DNA of 64,000 bases. It comes from Agarivorans sp. Alg241-V36. GTDB taxonomy: Bacteria > Pseudomonadota > Gammaproteobacteria > Enterobacterales > Celerinatantimonadaceae. The notes beneath the pieces were generated by a model, which was given only the letters and a program-made list of their open reading frames with translations, was not told the DNA's origin and did not search any database. Within the stretch, counting starts at the first letter, position 1; each line of letters begins with the position of its first letter. This document shows positions 54,764 to 63,730 of the stretch, in pieces. The translations under genes were made by a program, and so were the position numbers. Location: the NCBI RefSeq assembly GCF_900537085.1, contig NZ_UNRE01000007.1, positions 62,001 to 126,000 on the forward strand. The letters are read 5' to 3'.

Positions 54764-55357
54764 ATGTCTAGCCCCACTTTAATTACTGCTAAGTTCGAGG
54801 ATATTCCCGCCCTGAGCAAGATGTTCATTGACGCTTATGCCAACAACGAAGCAATGCAAGCAGCACTTCGAAGCGATGAAATGGCCGACTACGCCCACGA
54901 TAGCTACTGGCGTTTTGCGCTGGGTGAATGGGGCATGAAACAGGGTATCGTATATACCACTGCTGAATGTGAAGGCTGCGTAATTATGGTGCCACCGGGG
55001 AAACATCAGCCTGACGTAATGCAAAAGATGGAAGCTTGGGCGATTGTTGCTCGCATGATGGGTGAAGGAAAGCTTGAGCTCGCTAAAGACATCTCTGAGC
55101 AAATGCTAAGCGGCCCGCTAAATCAAGATTGCTATTGGTTGTGGGGCTTAGGTGTTGCCCCTTCAGCAGGTGGTAAAGGCTTAGCTGGCGCTTTAATCAA
55201 GCAAGTAACCGACTTAGCCGATGCCGATAACAAAGCTTGTTATGTGGTGGCGTCTAGCGAAAAAGTAGTGCTCACCTTTGAGCGCCGTGGCTTTAAAGTG
55301 CTATCTAAAAGCGAGAACTTCCCTTACTGGTTTATGTTACGCCCTGCTCAAGGCTAA
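54764..55357 (+). CDS. GNAT family N-acetyltransferase
   Basis: A 197-residue acetyltransferase. The CoA-binding motif A appears as LWGLGVAPSAGGKGLAGAL, followed by VVASSEKVVLTFERRGFKV. N-acetyltransferases use acetyl-CoA on amines; the substrate here is unknown. AAGGA is upstream of the ATG. It is convergent with the GH31 gene through a strong shared hairpin. Confidence 0.85.
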   Translation: MSSPTLITAKFEDIPALSKMFIDAYANNEAMQAALRSDEMADYAHDSYWRFALGEWGMKQGIVYTTAECEGCVIMVPPGKHQPDVMQKMEAWAIVARMMGEGKLELAKDISEQMLSGPLNQDCYWLWGLGVAPSAGGKGLAGALIKQVTDLADADNKACYVVASSEKVVLTFERRGFKVLSKSENFPYWFMLRPAQG

Positions 55358-55373
55358 TTAAGCGCTAAAGCAA

Positions 55374-55403
55374 AAACGCACTGCCTAACTAGGCAGCGCG
55401 TTT
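55374..55403. terminator. Bidirectional terminator between GNAT and GH31 genes
   Basis: AAACGC-CTGCC pairs with GGCAG-GCGTTT across a short loop, with one unpaired base per arm. It lies between the two convergent stops. Confidence 0.8.
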
Positions 55404-55409
55404 CTTAGA

Positions 55410-57824
55410 CTATTCGGCAAACTCCACCATCCACTCGCCCCCCTGCTGCACATTTATATCTTGCTCGCCTAGCATTAAGCTATGCCCCTGCTGTTGCCAT
55501 TGGGTATGCGCTTTGCCATTAAAATAGATGCTTTGAATGGCTTTGTTTATGGGTAGGTTGGCAACTTCAAGCTGATACCTTTTATTCTCCGGCCCACTTG
55601 AGAAACTGCCTTTAGCTGGTTTTATTTGAATACTTAGTTTTTGCTTAACCGTTTGCACCTCAAACACCGTGTGTTGAAGCTGCTGCTGTTGATAAGCAAT
55701 GGTCTCGCCATCGTCCTCAATTAACTCACCGTTAGCTTCGCCTTGTTCACCGAGCACCACCAGTAAATCCATTGTGTTGCTGTCACTGGCTCGAGGAATG
55801 ACCTTGCCGGCTTTAACAAACAACGGCAAACGATAAATCTCATCAATATAGAGTGCTTGCTTGAACGACTGGCCGCGGCTGCTGATCATCTGTTTACTGC
55901 GGTAGTCATACCACAAGCCTTGTGGTAAATAGGTTTGCGTGCTGCGCGCTTTATCTTCGGCGACCAATGCCACCAGTAAGGCATCACCCACTAGCTTCAT
56001 TGAGCCATTACTTCTTGCTTTGGGATCTTGCTGGTAAGCATAAACTAAAGGTGCAACCACCGCTTTTCCTTCACGCCAAGCTTGGTGAGCGAGAGTGTAA
56101 TAGTAAGGATTAAAGGCGTAACGCTGCTTAGCATTAAACAGGTTGCTGGCAGTGTCGCCGATTCGGTCTGGCGCAGTTTCTTTGCAGTTACATAAATTTT
56201 GCGTATGCGGGCGCACCGGTAAATCGGTAAACAAAGCAGCGGCGAACCATTGGGTATATTGCTCATCCCACGGAGTACCATGAAAACCGCCAATGTCTGA
56301 GCCAAAATAATCAATGCCCGACAAGCTCATATGCATTTGCGCATTAAAATGACTACGCAAGTTAGCTAGCGGAACGCCAATATCGCCCGACCACATTGCC
56401 ACCCCATAAGCTTGGCTGCCAGCCGTGCCTGAACGGCTCATGATAAAAGGCCGCTGCTGGCGCTGATTGCGCAAATACCCTTGATAGATACTGCGGCTCC
56501 ACAACAAGTTATATAGGTTGTGCACACTTTGATGGTCATGCTTAAGTTCACCATCAATATTTACCCCGGCGTACCAAGCTTTGCGGTGGAAGATCTCGGG
56601 TTCGCCCAAGTCAGTCCAATGGGCAATAATGCCGTCATCAATCAGCGCTTCGCGGCGGTAGTCATGCCAAAAGGCTGCGCCTTTTTCACTGGAGAAGTCC
56701 AACATGCCGCCCTTACCCCACCAAGGGTTATCGTGAATTTTGGCTGGTGTCATACACGGCGGCTCGCAACTACGCGCCAATGCTCCAGCATGCGCCAGTG
56801 ACTGATACTCGTTTAGTGCGCCGCCAATATAGGGCTCTTCGATGGTCATCACCGCTATGCCAGCTTGCTTTAATTGGGCGATTTTTTGTTGATGATTGGG
56901 GAAGTTTTTCTGATCCCAAGTCAGTGAGCCCATTTGCGTATGAGTAGACTTTTCTTTTATGCCGCCAAACCATTGCAGATCCAATACCACACCAGAAAGC
57001 GGAAACTGCGCTTTGTGCAGGCTAGCTAACTTACTGTCGAGCTCTTGCCAGTTATCAAAGCCATACTCTGACAACCACAGGCCAAACATCGCTTTAGGTG
57101 GAACCGGCGGTTTGCCCGTTAACGACAGGTAACGCGAACGCAAATCGGCGAGGTTTTCTCCGGCTATAACAATAATGCGGGCTCGCTTACCCTTGCCCTG
57201 AATTTGATAAGGCTGTTTGGTAAAGTCGAATACCAGGGGCCGAACGTGATCAAAAAACAAAGCTATATTTTGTTTGCCCTCGCCCAGCAAATACATGATT
57301 GGAATTTGGGTATTGCCAACAGCCCCTTCGCCCTGATAAACCATGGCATTACCCATGCGACTGCCAGGCAGGCGTTTTTGTCCTAGCCAATCTCCGTCAG
57401 CGTTTCCTAGGGTATTATGCTGCTGGCCTAGGCCGTACACTTGCTGAATACCGCCCTTGCTTAAGCGCAAACTCCAACGCTGCTTAGCAATAGAGTCTAT
57501 ACACATCTCGCTCAGAGGCTGCTTGGCATGGGCAGCATCTGTCAGCGATATACAACGGCTATTGTCTGTTAGGCGCAGTGAATACCAAGGGCTAGATATA
57601 AGATCGCTAACAGGCGTTAAGCTTTGGCTTTCAAGCTGAGACGCAGCCAGCATCATACTAGGCTCAAACTGAGTAAAACTGGCATCTCCAGCAGTAAGGA
57701 TCAGCGTATGCTCATCGAGGACTTTGGTTTGCCAAATCGCTTGGGAGGCGTGCACAGGAACGGTTGCTGAAACTAGCAGCAACACCAGCAAGGTATTCGC
57801 AGCATTAGCTAAGTTCGTCTTCAT
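55410..57824 (-). CDS. Secreted GH31 family glycosidase
   Basis: An 804-residue enzyme with a signal peptide (cleavage near VHA-SQA). The GH31 TIM barrel shows FGLWLSEYGFDNW, VVLDLQWFGG, the nucleophile region HWTDLGEPE near residue 404 (usually WNDMNEP) and the acid/base region WSGDIGVP near 479. GDALLVALV and a C-terminal beta domain complete it. GH31 covers alpha-glucosidases, alpha-xylosidases, alpha-galactosidases and related enzymes; the altered nucleophile context leaves the specificity open. It faces a large lipoprotein gene across a 374-base gap. It should act in the periplasm or outside the cell. Confidence 0.88.
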   Translation of the reverse strand: MKTNLANAANTLLVLLLVSATVPVHASQAIWQTKVLDEHTLILTAGDASFTQFEPSMMLAASQLESQSLTPVSDLISSPWYSLRLTDNSRCISLTDAAHAKQPLSEMCIDSIAKQRWSLRLSKGGIQQVYGLGQQHNTLGNADGDWLGQKRLPGSRMGNAMVYQGEGAVGNTQIPIMYLLGEGKQNIALFFDHVRPLVFDFTKQPYQIQGKGKRARIIVIAGENLADLRSRYLSLTGKPPVPPKAMFGLWLSEYGFDNWQELDSKLASLHKAQFPLSGVVLDLQWFGGIKEKSTHTQMGSLTWDQKNFPNHQQKIAQLKQAGIAVMTIEEPYIGGALNEYQSLAHAGALARSCEPPCMTPAKIHDNPWWGKGGMLDFSSEKGAAFWHDYRREALIDDGIIAHWTDLGEPEIFHRKAWYAGVNIDGELKHDHQSVHNLYNLLWSRSIYQGYLRNQRQQRPFIMSRSGTAGSQAYGVAMWSGDIGVPLANLRSHFNAQMHMSLSGIDYFGSDIGGFHGTPWDEQYTQWFAAALFTDLPVRPHTQNLCNCKETAPDRIGDTASNLFNAKQRYAFNPYYYTLAHQAWREGKAVVAPLVYAYQQDPKARSNGSMKLVGDALLVALVAEDKARSTQTYLPQGLWYDYRSKQMISSRGQSFKQALYIDEIYRLPLFVKAGKVIPRASDSNTMDLLVVLGEQGEANGELIEDDGETIAYQQQQLQHTVFEVQTVKQKLSIQIKPAKGSFSSGPENKRYQLEVANLPINKAIQSIYFNGKAHTQWQQQGHSLMLGEQDINVQQGGEWMVEFAE

Positions 57825-58198
57825 ATTGCTTCCTTCAATAAAGACTAAATATCTAGCAGACCTTATCAGTAATCAAAGGTCTTAATAACTCAATTAATCA
57901 ATTACTTGTAAAACTGTGAAGCGACTAAGGCCCTATATATTTAGCCAACAGCAATCAAGCGATAAACCACACTATATCTAGCAATTAATGATGAGATGTC
58001 AGCTCTCGCTAAAACAGCATAATATTTTATCATATTGAAACATATAGAATAATAACTCGAACAGTTCACATCTTAGGCACCTTTTACAGAGCTTGTTGAT
58101 AAAAATATAGTTTTACTTTAAGAGCCAAATAAAACACATTCTCAAACTTGGAGTGCCAGTAATTACTGTCATAAAAATGTAAAGGATTGAGAGACATT
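57825..58198. other. A/T-rich divergent promoter region
   Basis: This gap separates GH31 (minus) and the lipoprotein (plus) and should contain both promoters. I see no clear CRP or sugar-regulator operator. A minus-strand frame (58084-58284) here overlaps the lipoprotein start and is not a gene. Confidence 0.45.
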
Positions 58199-59902
58199 AT
58201 GAATAAGTTTGCAGTACTAGGTAGCAGTGCCTTGGTAACCTTAACCTTAAGTGCTTGCGGAGGAAGCAGCAGTGACAATGACAATGAACTTCCCCCTACG
58301 ACAACACCGGTAACAGGTACCTTTATAGACGCTGCCGTAGAAGGTTTGTTTTACAAAGCTTCACCTAGTGGCTTAAGTGGTTACACCGATGAACTGGGTA
58401 ACTTTGCGGTAGAGTCTGGCGATGTAGTGTCGTTTTACTTAGGTGGTGAAGACGGCATGTTCATTGGTAATAGCTCTTACCGTAGTGTGGTGTCGCCCTT
58501 CGAAGTAACTGCCGATACGGGTTCAGCAATGAACCTAGCGCGCATACTGCAATCTTTAGATGATGCCAGTACCGGTAGCATTGTTATTCCAGACGATATT
58601 GCTAAACCTCAAGAAGACAGCGCCACCCTAACCGCGCTAAAACAAGTGAAGTTAAATAACCTTAATACCGCAGATGCCTTGCTTGAAGAAGTCGAAGCCA
58701 GTGAGTGGGTAACAGAAGAAGAAGCCGCCGAGCATTTAAATGACTCATTAGCCGGTATTGAACGTGGCGATACCGATATCATTGATGCCTTTAGTAAAGG
58801 CAGCGGCGAGTATTTGCGTTTATCAGAGGTGGTGCTAACTAGCCAATACGGCAACAATTCAAACGAATATAAAAATGTGCACATGGACCGCACCATTCCT
58901 GATGAAGCCTTTAAAAATGCCAGCTTCGGCATAAGTTCAGAACTGTTGCACCTTTCGGCAGATGGCTTAGTGATTAAAGCTGGCGCCTCTGATCAACGCT
59001 ACAGCTCGCAGTGGGCAAAAGAGTTTATAGCTTGTGAACTCAATGGCGGTGAGTTCAGTGTAGTGAACAATATTCCTGAGTGCTTTAACACTGACTCTGA
59101 TACTTATTCAGCCGAAGACTTTGCTATTGAACAAGGTTTCCAGCTGATTGTTAAAGATCCTAACCTCATCAGCGATCAAGACGAAACAATAGATTATGCA
59201 GAAGTTGCTGAATTTGGCGGCTTGTTCCAGTGTATGAATGAGCAAGACTGTAGCCAAGCCAGTTTAACCGCAATTGGCGAAAACAACCTTGAAGAAGACG
59301 GCGAGTTTCAGCAACAAACCTTTAGCACCAGTTACGACAGCGCCACTGGCATTTACACCGACCAAACCATTGAAGTCACCCGAGATGGTGACGGAAACCA
59401 GCTAAGAAAAAGTGCATACACTTCTTACAGCTATCTAGTAAACCCAAATGTAGATAATGGTGAGCGTTACATCGACTTCACTGGTAACTGGTTAGCCGAA
59501 ACTAGCATTGAAGACTGTGAACTAACCGGTCAAATCAACTATCAGTTTGGCGCAAGCGATGTTCGCGTGGTAGGTAAAGAACTACATACTCAACAAGGCG
59601 GCGATTGCATACTTGAAGATATGGACGAAACGGTTTCCTATGCAGAGTTAGCCAATATGGCCTTTTGGTGGTTTGGCGTAAATGCTGGCCAATCAACTAA
59701 AGCGACGCTAGCTCAGCTAAATTCTTCAGTACGTTGGTGTGATGACGACGAAGTAATTGAGGGGCAACTGTGTCAAGAACCTAAAATTGAGCAATGGACC
59801 TATGTTGCAGCCGGCCAAAACTGGGATCGCGGTGTATTAACCTCTACTGCGTTCAATAGAGATGGCAAGCAAAGCTTTATTACAACCTACACCAAACAGT
59901 AG
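58199..59902 (+). CDS. Large surface lipoprotein of unknown function
   Basis: A 567-residue lipoprotein. The lipobox LTLSACGG is followed by a Ser/Asp/Asn-rich spacer (GSSSDNDNE) and a short Pro/Thr linker. Asp/Glu-rich beta-type segments and about ten further Cys in the body suggest a disulfide-bonded extracellular domain. Repeats of the type GTFIDAAVEGLFYKASPSG near the N-terminus resemble those in marine gammaproteobacterial lipoproteins, though no function is known to me. I chose ATG 58199 (MNKFAVL), with GAGAG upstream; TTG 58187 is less likely. It is divergent from the GH31 gene. Confidence 0.8.
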   Translation: MNKFAVLGSSALVTLTLSACGGSSSDNDNELPPTTTPVTGTFIDAAVEGLFYKASPSGLSGYTDELGNFAVESGDVVSFYLGGEDGMFIGNSSYRSVVSPFEVTADTGSAMNLARILQSLDDASTGSIVIPDDIAKPQEDSATLTALKQVKLNNLNTADALLEEVEASEWVTEEEAAEHLNDSLAGIERGDTDIIDAFSKGSGEYLRLSEVVLTSQYGNNSNEYKNVHMDRTIPDEAFKNASFGISSELLHLSADGLVIKAGASDQRYSSQWAKEFIACELNGGEFSVVNNIPECFNTDSDTYSAEDFAIEQGFQLIVKDPNLISDQDETIDYAEVAEFGGLFQCMNEQDCSQASLTAIGENNLEEDGEFQQQTFSTSYDSATGIYTDQTIEVTRDGDGNQLRKSAYTSYSYLVNPNVDNGERYIDFTGNWLAETSIEDCELTGQINYQFGASDVRVVGKELHTQQGGDCILEDMDETVSYAELANMAFWWFGVNAGQSTKATLAQLNSSVRWCDDDEVIEGQLCQEPKIEQWTYVAAGQNWDRGVLTSTAFNRDGKQSFITTYTKQ

Positions 59903-59915
59903 CTTGTAGAATATA

Positions 59916-59939
59916 AAAAGGCGCTTAACAGCGCCTTTT
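59916..59939. terminator. Bidirectional terminator between lipoprotein and cytochrome genes
   Basis: AAAAGGCGC (59916-59924) pairs perfectly with GCGCCTTTT (59931-59939) around a six-base loop. It is flanked by A and T runs and lies between convergent stops. Confidence 0.88.
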
Positions 59940-59964
59940 ACTTACCCACCAGTTGTTAGTTAAT

Positions 59965-62214
59965 CTATTGATTTAACTGCCGTTTCAAACGCTGCACCAC
60001 TTCAGCAGGCACCACCGCCTGTAACTGCAAAATACATAGCTGCGCCTTACTATCTTTATGCCTTACCTTCATTTCACATAAAGCATATAAATGTTGCGGA
60101 TTACGTCCGGTATCGTAGGCCGTGTTTAATGCTTGCTGCGCTTTGGCCAAATCAAAAGCTTCTAAGGATAAGCCGTATACATACCAATAATGGGCATTGC
60201 TTGGCTCAAGTTCTGTGGCTTGCGAAAAATAGTCCACCGCTAACTGTGCCTGTTTTTGTCTGAGTAAACTTAAACCTGTGCTGTAGGGGATTGCTGCGCT
60301 TGCGGGCTGGGCTAAACGCCCTTGCTTAAGCACATTAAATGCGGCCGTTTCATTGCCTAAATGGCGATATAAATCGGCTAAGTTAACGTAACTGTTGGCA
60401 AAGTAGGGCTCTATTTTAATTGCTTGTAAATAGCTAGCTTCCGCCTCATTAAACTCGCCAGTAGCAAAATAAACACCGGCTAAATTTACCAAAGCAAAAG
60501 CGCGGTCGGCATTGAGTAACTGAATATTTTGGTATTCCTTAAGTGCTGGCCTTAATTGCTGTTGCTGCCGCTCAGTTAAACTTGCCCAGCCTTTAACCAA
60601 GCTAGCTGCTGTTTCACTTCTCACTGCTAGGACCGAGTCTTCCAATAGAGGTGACAATAAGCGCCAGCGTTCTGCAATAGGGTAATTCCGAGCACTACTT
60701 ACCGCCCCTAAACGAATCAGCTCTTGCTCACTGCTTACGGCTCGCGCTGTGGCAATCACACTATTACGACCAGGAAACTGCGCCAGCCGCTCTAGAGCAG
60801 AAGCGCGAATAATACTGCTCTCTAAGGGGTTTTGTGCCACGTAAGCCAAGGCTTGTTCAGCAGAAGGTAAGCCTTGGTCTGCGGCAAAAAAGGCTTCAGA
60901 GAAATGATTATTATCTAAGTAGTTTGATTTGGGAAACCATTGTCGCTGCCATTGCAGTGCCCAACTATTGTCTTTATCTTGATGGCAGGAAGTACACACA
61001 TTTGGAGTGCCAATCGCCTGACTCAAATCAGGCCGAGGAACTTGAAAACTATGATCTCGTCGCGGGTCAACCTGCATGTAAGTAGTAGTCGGCATATGAC
61101 AAGAGGTGCACTTAGCACCTTCACTGTCCGCTGGGTGAAAACTATGTTTTTCAGGAGTGTATTCAGACGCTACATGGCACTGAGCACACAGCGCTGGCTC
61201 TTCCATTTTTATTTGCCCTGAATGCACATTATGGCAATTGCTGCAGCTTACTCCCGCATGCTTCATTTTTGACTGCTGAAATGAGCCCCAAACATACACC
61301 TCATCGTATATCTGCCCATCGTCATGGTAGAGCTCTGCAGTAATCAAACTAGCTTGGTAGCGATCGAGCAAATTACCGGCCACGTGGTCATTGCTTTCGC
61401 TTATTTGCAAACGCCGGCTGTGGCACTGCGCGCAGACCTTAAGTTGCTGGCTTTGTTGATGGCTGGCAGCGCTTAATGTTGATTGGCCCGGCTGGTAAGT
61501 CCATTCACTCGCGGCCGCTTGAAGAGTACGATAAAAACCACTGTATTGGCCTAAATTGGCTAGTGCCGCTTGTTTGTTTTCACTTTGAGTCCACTTAATA
61601 TGATCACTGGCGGGGCCGTGGCAGGCTTCGCAGCCAACGTTTATTTCAAACCAAGTGGTGTTGTAGGTATTGCTGCCACTGTCATAAGCTTTTTGCAGCT
61701 GAGTTGAATGACAGTCTGCACACATATAGTTCCAATTTTGTCCGGCATTGGTCCAATAAAACTCATCAGTTTTTTGCTGATTGGGATATAGATGAAACCA
61801 ACGCTGGCCACCTTGTTGCTGGCTTCTAGAATCCCAAGCAAAGGGAATGAGCTGCACTCGCCCATCGGCAAATTCCACCATGTATTGCTGCAGTGGTTCA
61901 AAGCCAAAGGTGTAGCTTATTTGGTAGTCGGCGAACTCACCGTTGGGCCCCTCGATGTTGACCCAGTACTCGGAGCCTTTACGAAAGAAGCGATTGGCTT
62001 TACCGGCAAACTCAAGGCTGGCATTAGCGAAATTGCCCTGTACCGATTGTTCATCAGCATGACGCATTGCCATGTCATGATGAGAGCCCTGCCATTGTTG
62101 ATATTGCGCTTGGTGGCACTGGATACAATTATTGGTGCCGACATATTCAGCGGCCGATAAACCTAAACTGATACTTAGCCAAACAAATACAAGCCCAAAC
62201 AGCCCTTGCCTCAT
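59965..62214 (-). CDS. Octahaem cytochrome c with TPR domain
   Basis: A 749-residue exported protein. After a signal peptide (ends near LSA-AEY) eight CxxCH haem sites follow: CIQCH at 30, then CADCH, CEACH, CAQCH, CSNCH, CAQCH, CTSCH and CTSCH. The second half holds HEAT-like and several TPR repeats, for example AFALVNLAGVYFATGEFNEAEASYLQAI. The fold suggests a periplasmic electron carrier with a protein-binding module. The donor or acceptor is unknown; such proteins are known in marine bacteria that respire alternative acceptors. It is monocistronic and convergent with the lipoprotein. Confidence 0.88.
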   Translation of the reverse strand: MRQGLFGLVFVWLSISLGLSAAEYVGTNNCIQCHQAQYQQWQGSHHDMAMRHADEQSVQGNFANASLEFAGKANRFFRKGSEYWVNIEGPNGEFADYQISYTFGFEPLQQYMVEFADGRVQLIPFAWDSRSQQQGGQRWFHLYPNQQKTDEFYWTNAGQNWNYMCADCHSTQLQKAYDSGSNTYNTTWFEINVGCEACHGPASDHIKWTQSENKQAALANLGQYSGFYRTLQAAASEWTYQPGQSTLSAASHQQSQQLKVCAQCHSRRLQISESNDHVAGNLLDRYQASLITAELYHDDGQIYDEVYVWGSFQQSKMKHAGVSCSNCHNVHSGQIKMEEPALCAQCHVASEYTPEKHSFHPADSEGAKCTSCHMPTTTYMQVDPRRDHSFQVPRPDLSQAIGTPNVCTSCHQDKDNSWALQWQRQWFPKSNYLDNNHFSEAFFAADQGLPSAEQALAYVAQNPLESSIIRASALERLAQFPGRNSVIATARAVSSEQELIRLGAVSSARNYPIAERWRLLSPLLEDSVLAVRSETAASLVKGWASLTERQQQQLRPALKEYQNIQLLNADRAFALVNLAGVYFATGEFNEAEASYLQAIKIEPYFANSYVNLADLYRHLGNETAAFNVLKQGRLAQPASAAIPYSTGLSLLRQKQAQLAVDYFSQATELEPSNAHYWYVYGLSLEAFDLAKAQQALNTAYDTGRNPQHLYALCEMKVRHKDSKAQLCILQLQAVVPAEVVQRLKRQLNQ

Positions 62215-62387
62215 GCCTATCCTTCTCCAGCGCTATAGTTTAACTACTCAGAAACCTTGCTAGTGCCAAGCTAAAAATACTCAACAAATCAACTATCTAG
62301 CAAGGCATGATTAAAAGTGTAGCAAGTCTTGAATAAATGGCAGCAATCAAAAGGGCTAAACAACAAATAACTTGAAGGGTCTTAAGG

Positions 62388-62852
62388 CTAGATGGGAGCC
62401 AAGCTTTTGCTCATAAATTTGCTGTAGGGGTCTAACTGGTAGTTGGCAAAAGGGCCACAAAATTCAAAACCATAGGATTGATACAGCGCCCAAGCTGGAG
62501 CAAAAGCGGCCATGGAGCCGGTTTCTAAGCTCACTTGCTGATAACCACTTCCTTGGGCGTCTTTAAGAATATGCTTTAGCAGCCCGGCAGCAACACCTTT
62601 ACGTAAATGCTTACTAGCGGTACGCATAGATTTAAGCTCTGCATGTTTGGCATTAAGGTGCTTTAAGGCGCCACACCCTGCTAGCTCATCGCCTAACCAA
62701 GCACACCAAAATTTCACGCCCTCGGCCTGCAAACCGCTCACATCTAATGCATGAACACTCTCAACTGGAGAATGGCGAAGCATATCTTGGTGGTGCTCTT
62801 CCAACAGCGCGATAACCTGCTCGCCGCTTACATTGTTTAAACTAATTTTCAC
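62388..62852 (-). CDS. GNAT family N-acetyltransferase
   Basis: A 154-residue acetyltransferase with motif A in the LRKGVAAGLLKHIL segment and the C-terminal ALYQSYGFEFCGPF. The general layout matches a small amino-acid or peptide N-acetyltransferase; the substrate is unknown. Its neighbours on the right are two further GNAT genes. Confidence 0.85.
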   Translation of the reverse strand: MKISLNNVSGEQVIALLEEHHQDMLRHSPVESVHALDVSGLQAEGVKFWCAWLGDELAGCGALKHLNAKHAELKSMRTASKHLRKGVAAGLLKHILKDAQGSGYQQVSLETGSMAAFAPAWALYQSYGFEFCGPFANYQLDPYSKFMSKSLAPI

Positions 62853-62940
62853 TTTTCACTCCCAACTACCTCATCAGCTCCTAGCATTGAGTAAATCAAC
62901 AGTAATTTCAATGAGAATTAAGCCAGTAAGCCGAGACGTG

Positions 62941-63351
62941 TTAGCGCTCCATATAAAGATTTGGGTCAGAAATTTGATTAAAGCCAAAACCGCGATACAG
63001 CTCATGAGCGTCTTTAGTGGCAAGTTTAAAACGGCGTACATTCTGTAATTTTGGGTGAGCCATAATGCGATGCATCATGGCCTTGGCTAAGCCTTTGCCT
63101 CGATGCTCCTCCAACACAAAAATGTCGGCTAAATAGGCAACGGTTGAATAATCAGAGACCACTCTGGCAAAAGCCACTTGCTGCTGTTTAAGGTCGAAAG
63201 CGGCAAAACACATAGAATTATCAATCGAGGTTTTTACCGCCCCTTTAGAAATGCCCTTCGCCCAGTAAGAGCTCACCAACACTTCATGAATAAGTGCTAA
63301 GTCTAACTGTTCTTTATTGGTAGCCACATAGTATCCCCGCTGCATGTTCAC
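62941..63351 (-). CDS. GNAT family N-acetyltransferase, first of a duplicated pair
   Basis: A 136-residue acetyltransferase. The acetyl-CoA motif is YLADIFVLEEHRGKGLAKAM, followed by LQNVRRFKLATKDAHELYRGFGF. Its protein sequence is clearly related to the partial gene at 63731-64000, with blocks such as YLADIFVLEEH and RIMAHPKLQ identical, so the two arose by tandem duplication. The substrate is unknown. Confidence 0.88.
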   Translation of the reverse strand: MNMQRGYYVATNKEQLDLALIHEVLVSSYWAKGISKGAVKTSIDNSMCFAAFDLKQQQVAFARVVSDYSTVAYLADIFVLEEHRGKGLAKAMMHRIMAHPKLQNVRRFKLATKDAHELYRGFGFNQISDPNLYMER

Positions 63352-63652
63352 CTTCCCTGATTAACCCGCTCCACATTGATTGGCGTAAATTTAGTCAGCT
63401 ATAAGCGAAGCCTCAAGCCCCCCAGGGTAACGTTTGGTAACTTTGCCAGTGGTATTTATAACAATATGGTAACAATTATTCTAAGCCCCTATAAGCTAAG
63501 GTTTTACAGCATGTAGAAGAAGATTAGCCAAGCTGAATCAGATACTAACTTATGGTAAAAGTGTGATTTACATTTGCGAACAGCGGCCGTTTAAGGCGAT
63601 TCAATGTAGCTAAGCGCATTAGGTCAAAAACAATAAACCAACTACAAGAAAC
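63352..63652. other. Intergenic stretch between duplicated GNAT genes
   Basis: No gene is seen. It is A/T-rich and should contain the promoter of the left gene. A terminator of the right-hand gene follows immediately. Confidence 0.45.
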
Positions 63653-63675
63653 AAAAACGCTGCAGAACGCAGCGT
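63653..63675 (-). terminator. Terminator of the right-hand GNAT gene
   Basis: ACGCTGC (63657-63663) pairs perfectly with GCAGCGT (63669-63675) and on the minus strand is followed by TTTTT. Confidence 0.82.
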
Positions 63676-63730
63676 AAAAGTGGATGTTATAAACAAATCG
63701 CCACAGCTGGCGATTTCAGCACAAGGCTTA

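Noticed and set aside
58084-58284. Minus-strand frame overlapping the lipoprotein start
   Set aside because: The plus-strand lipoprotein with lipobox is far better supported.
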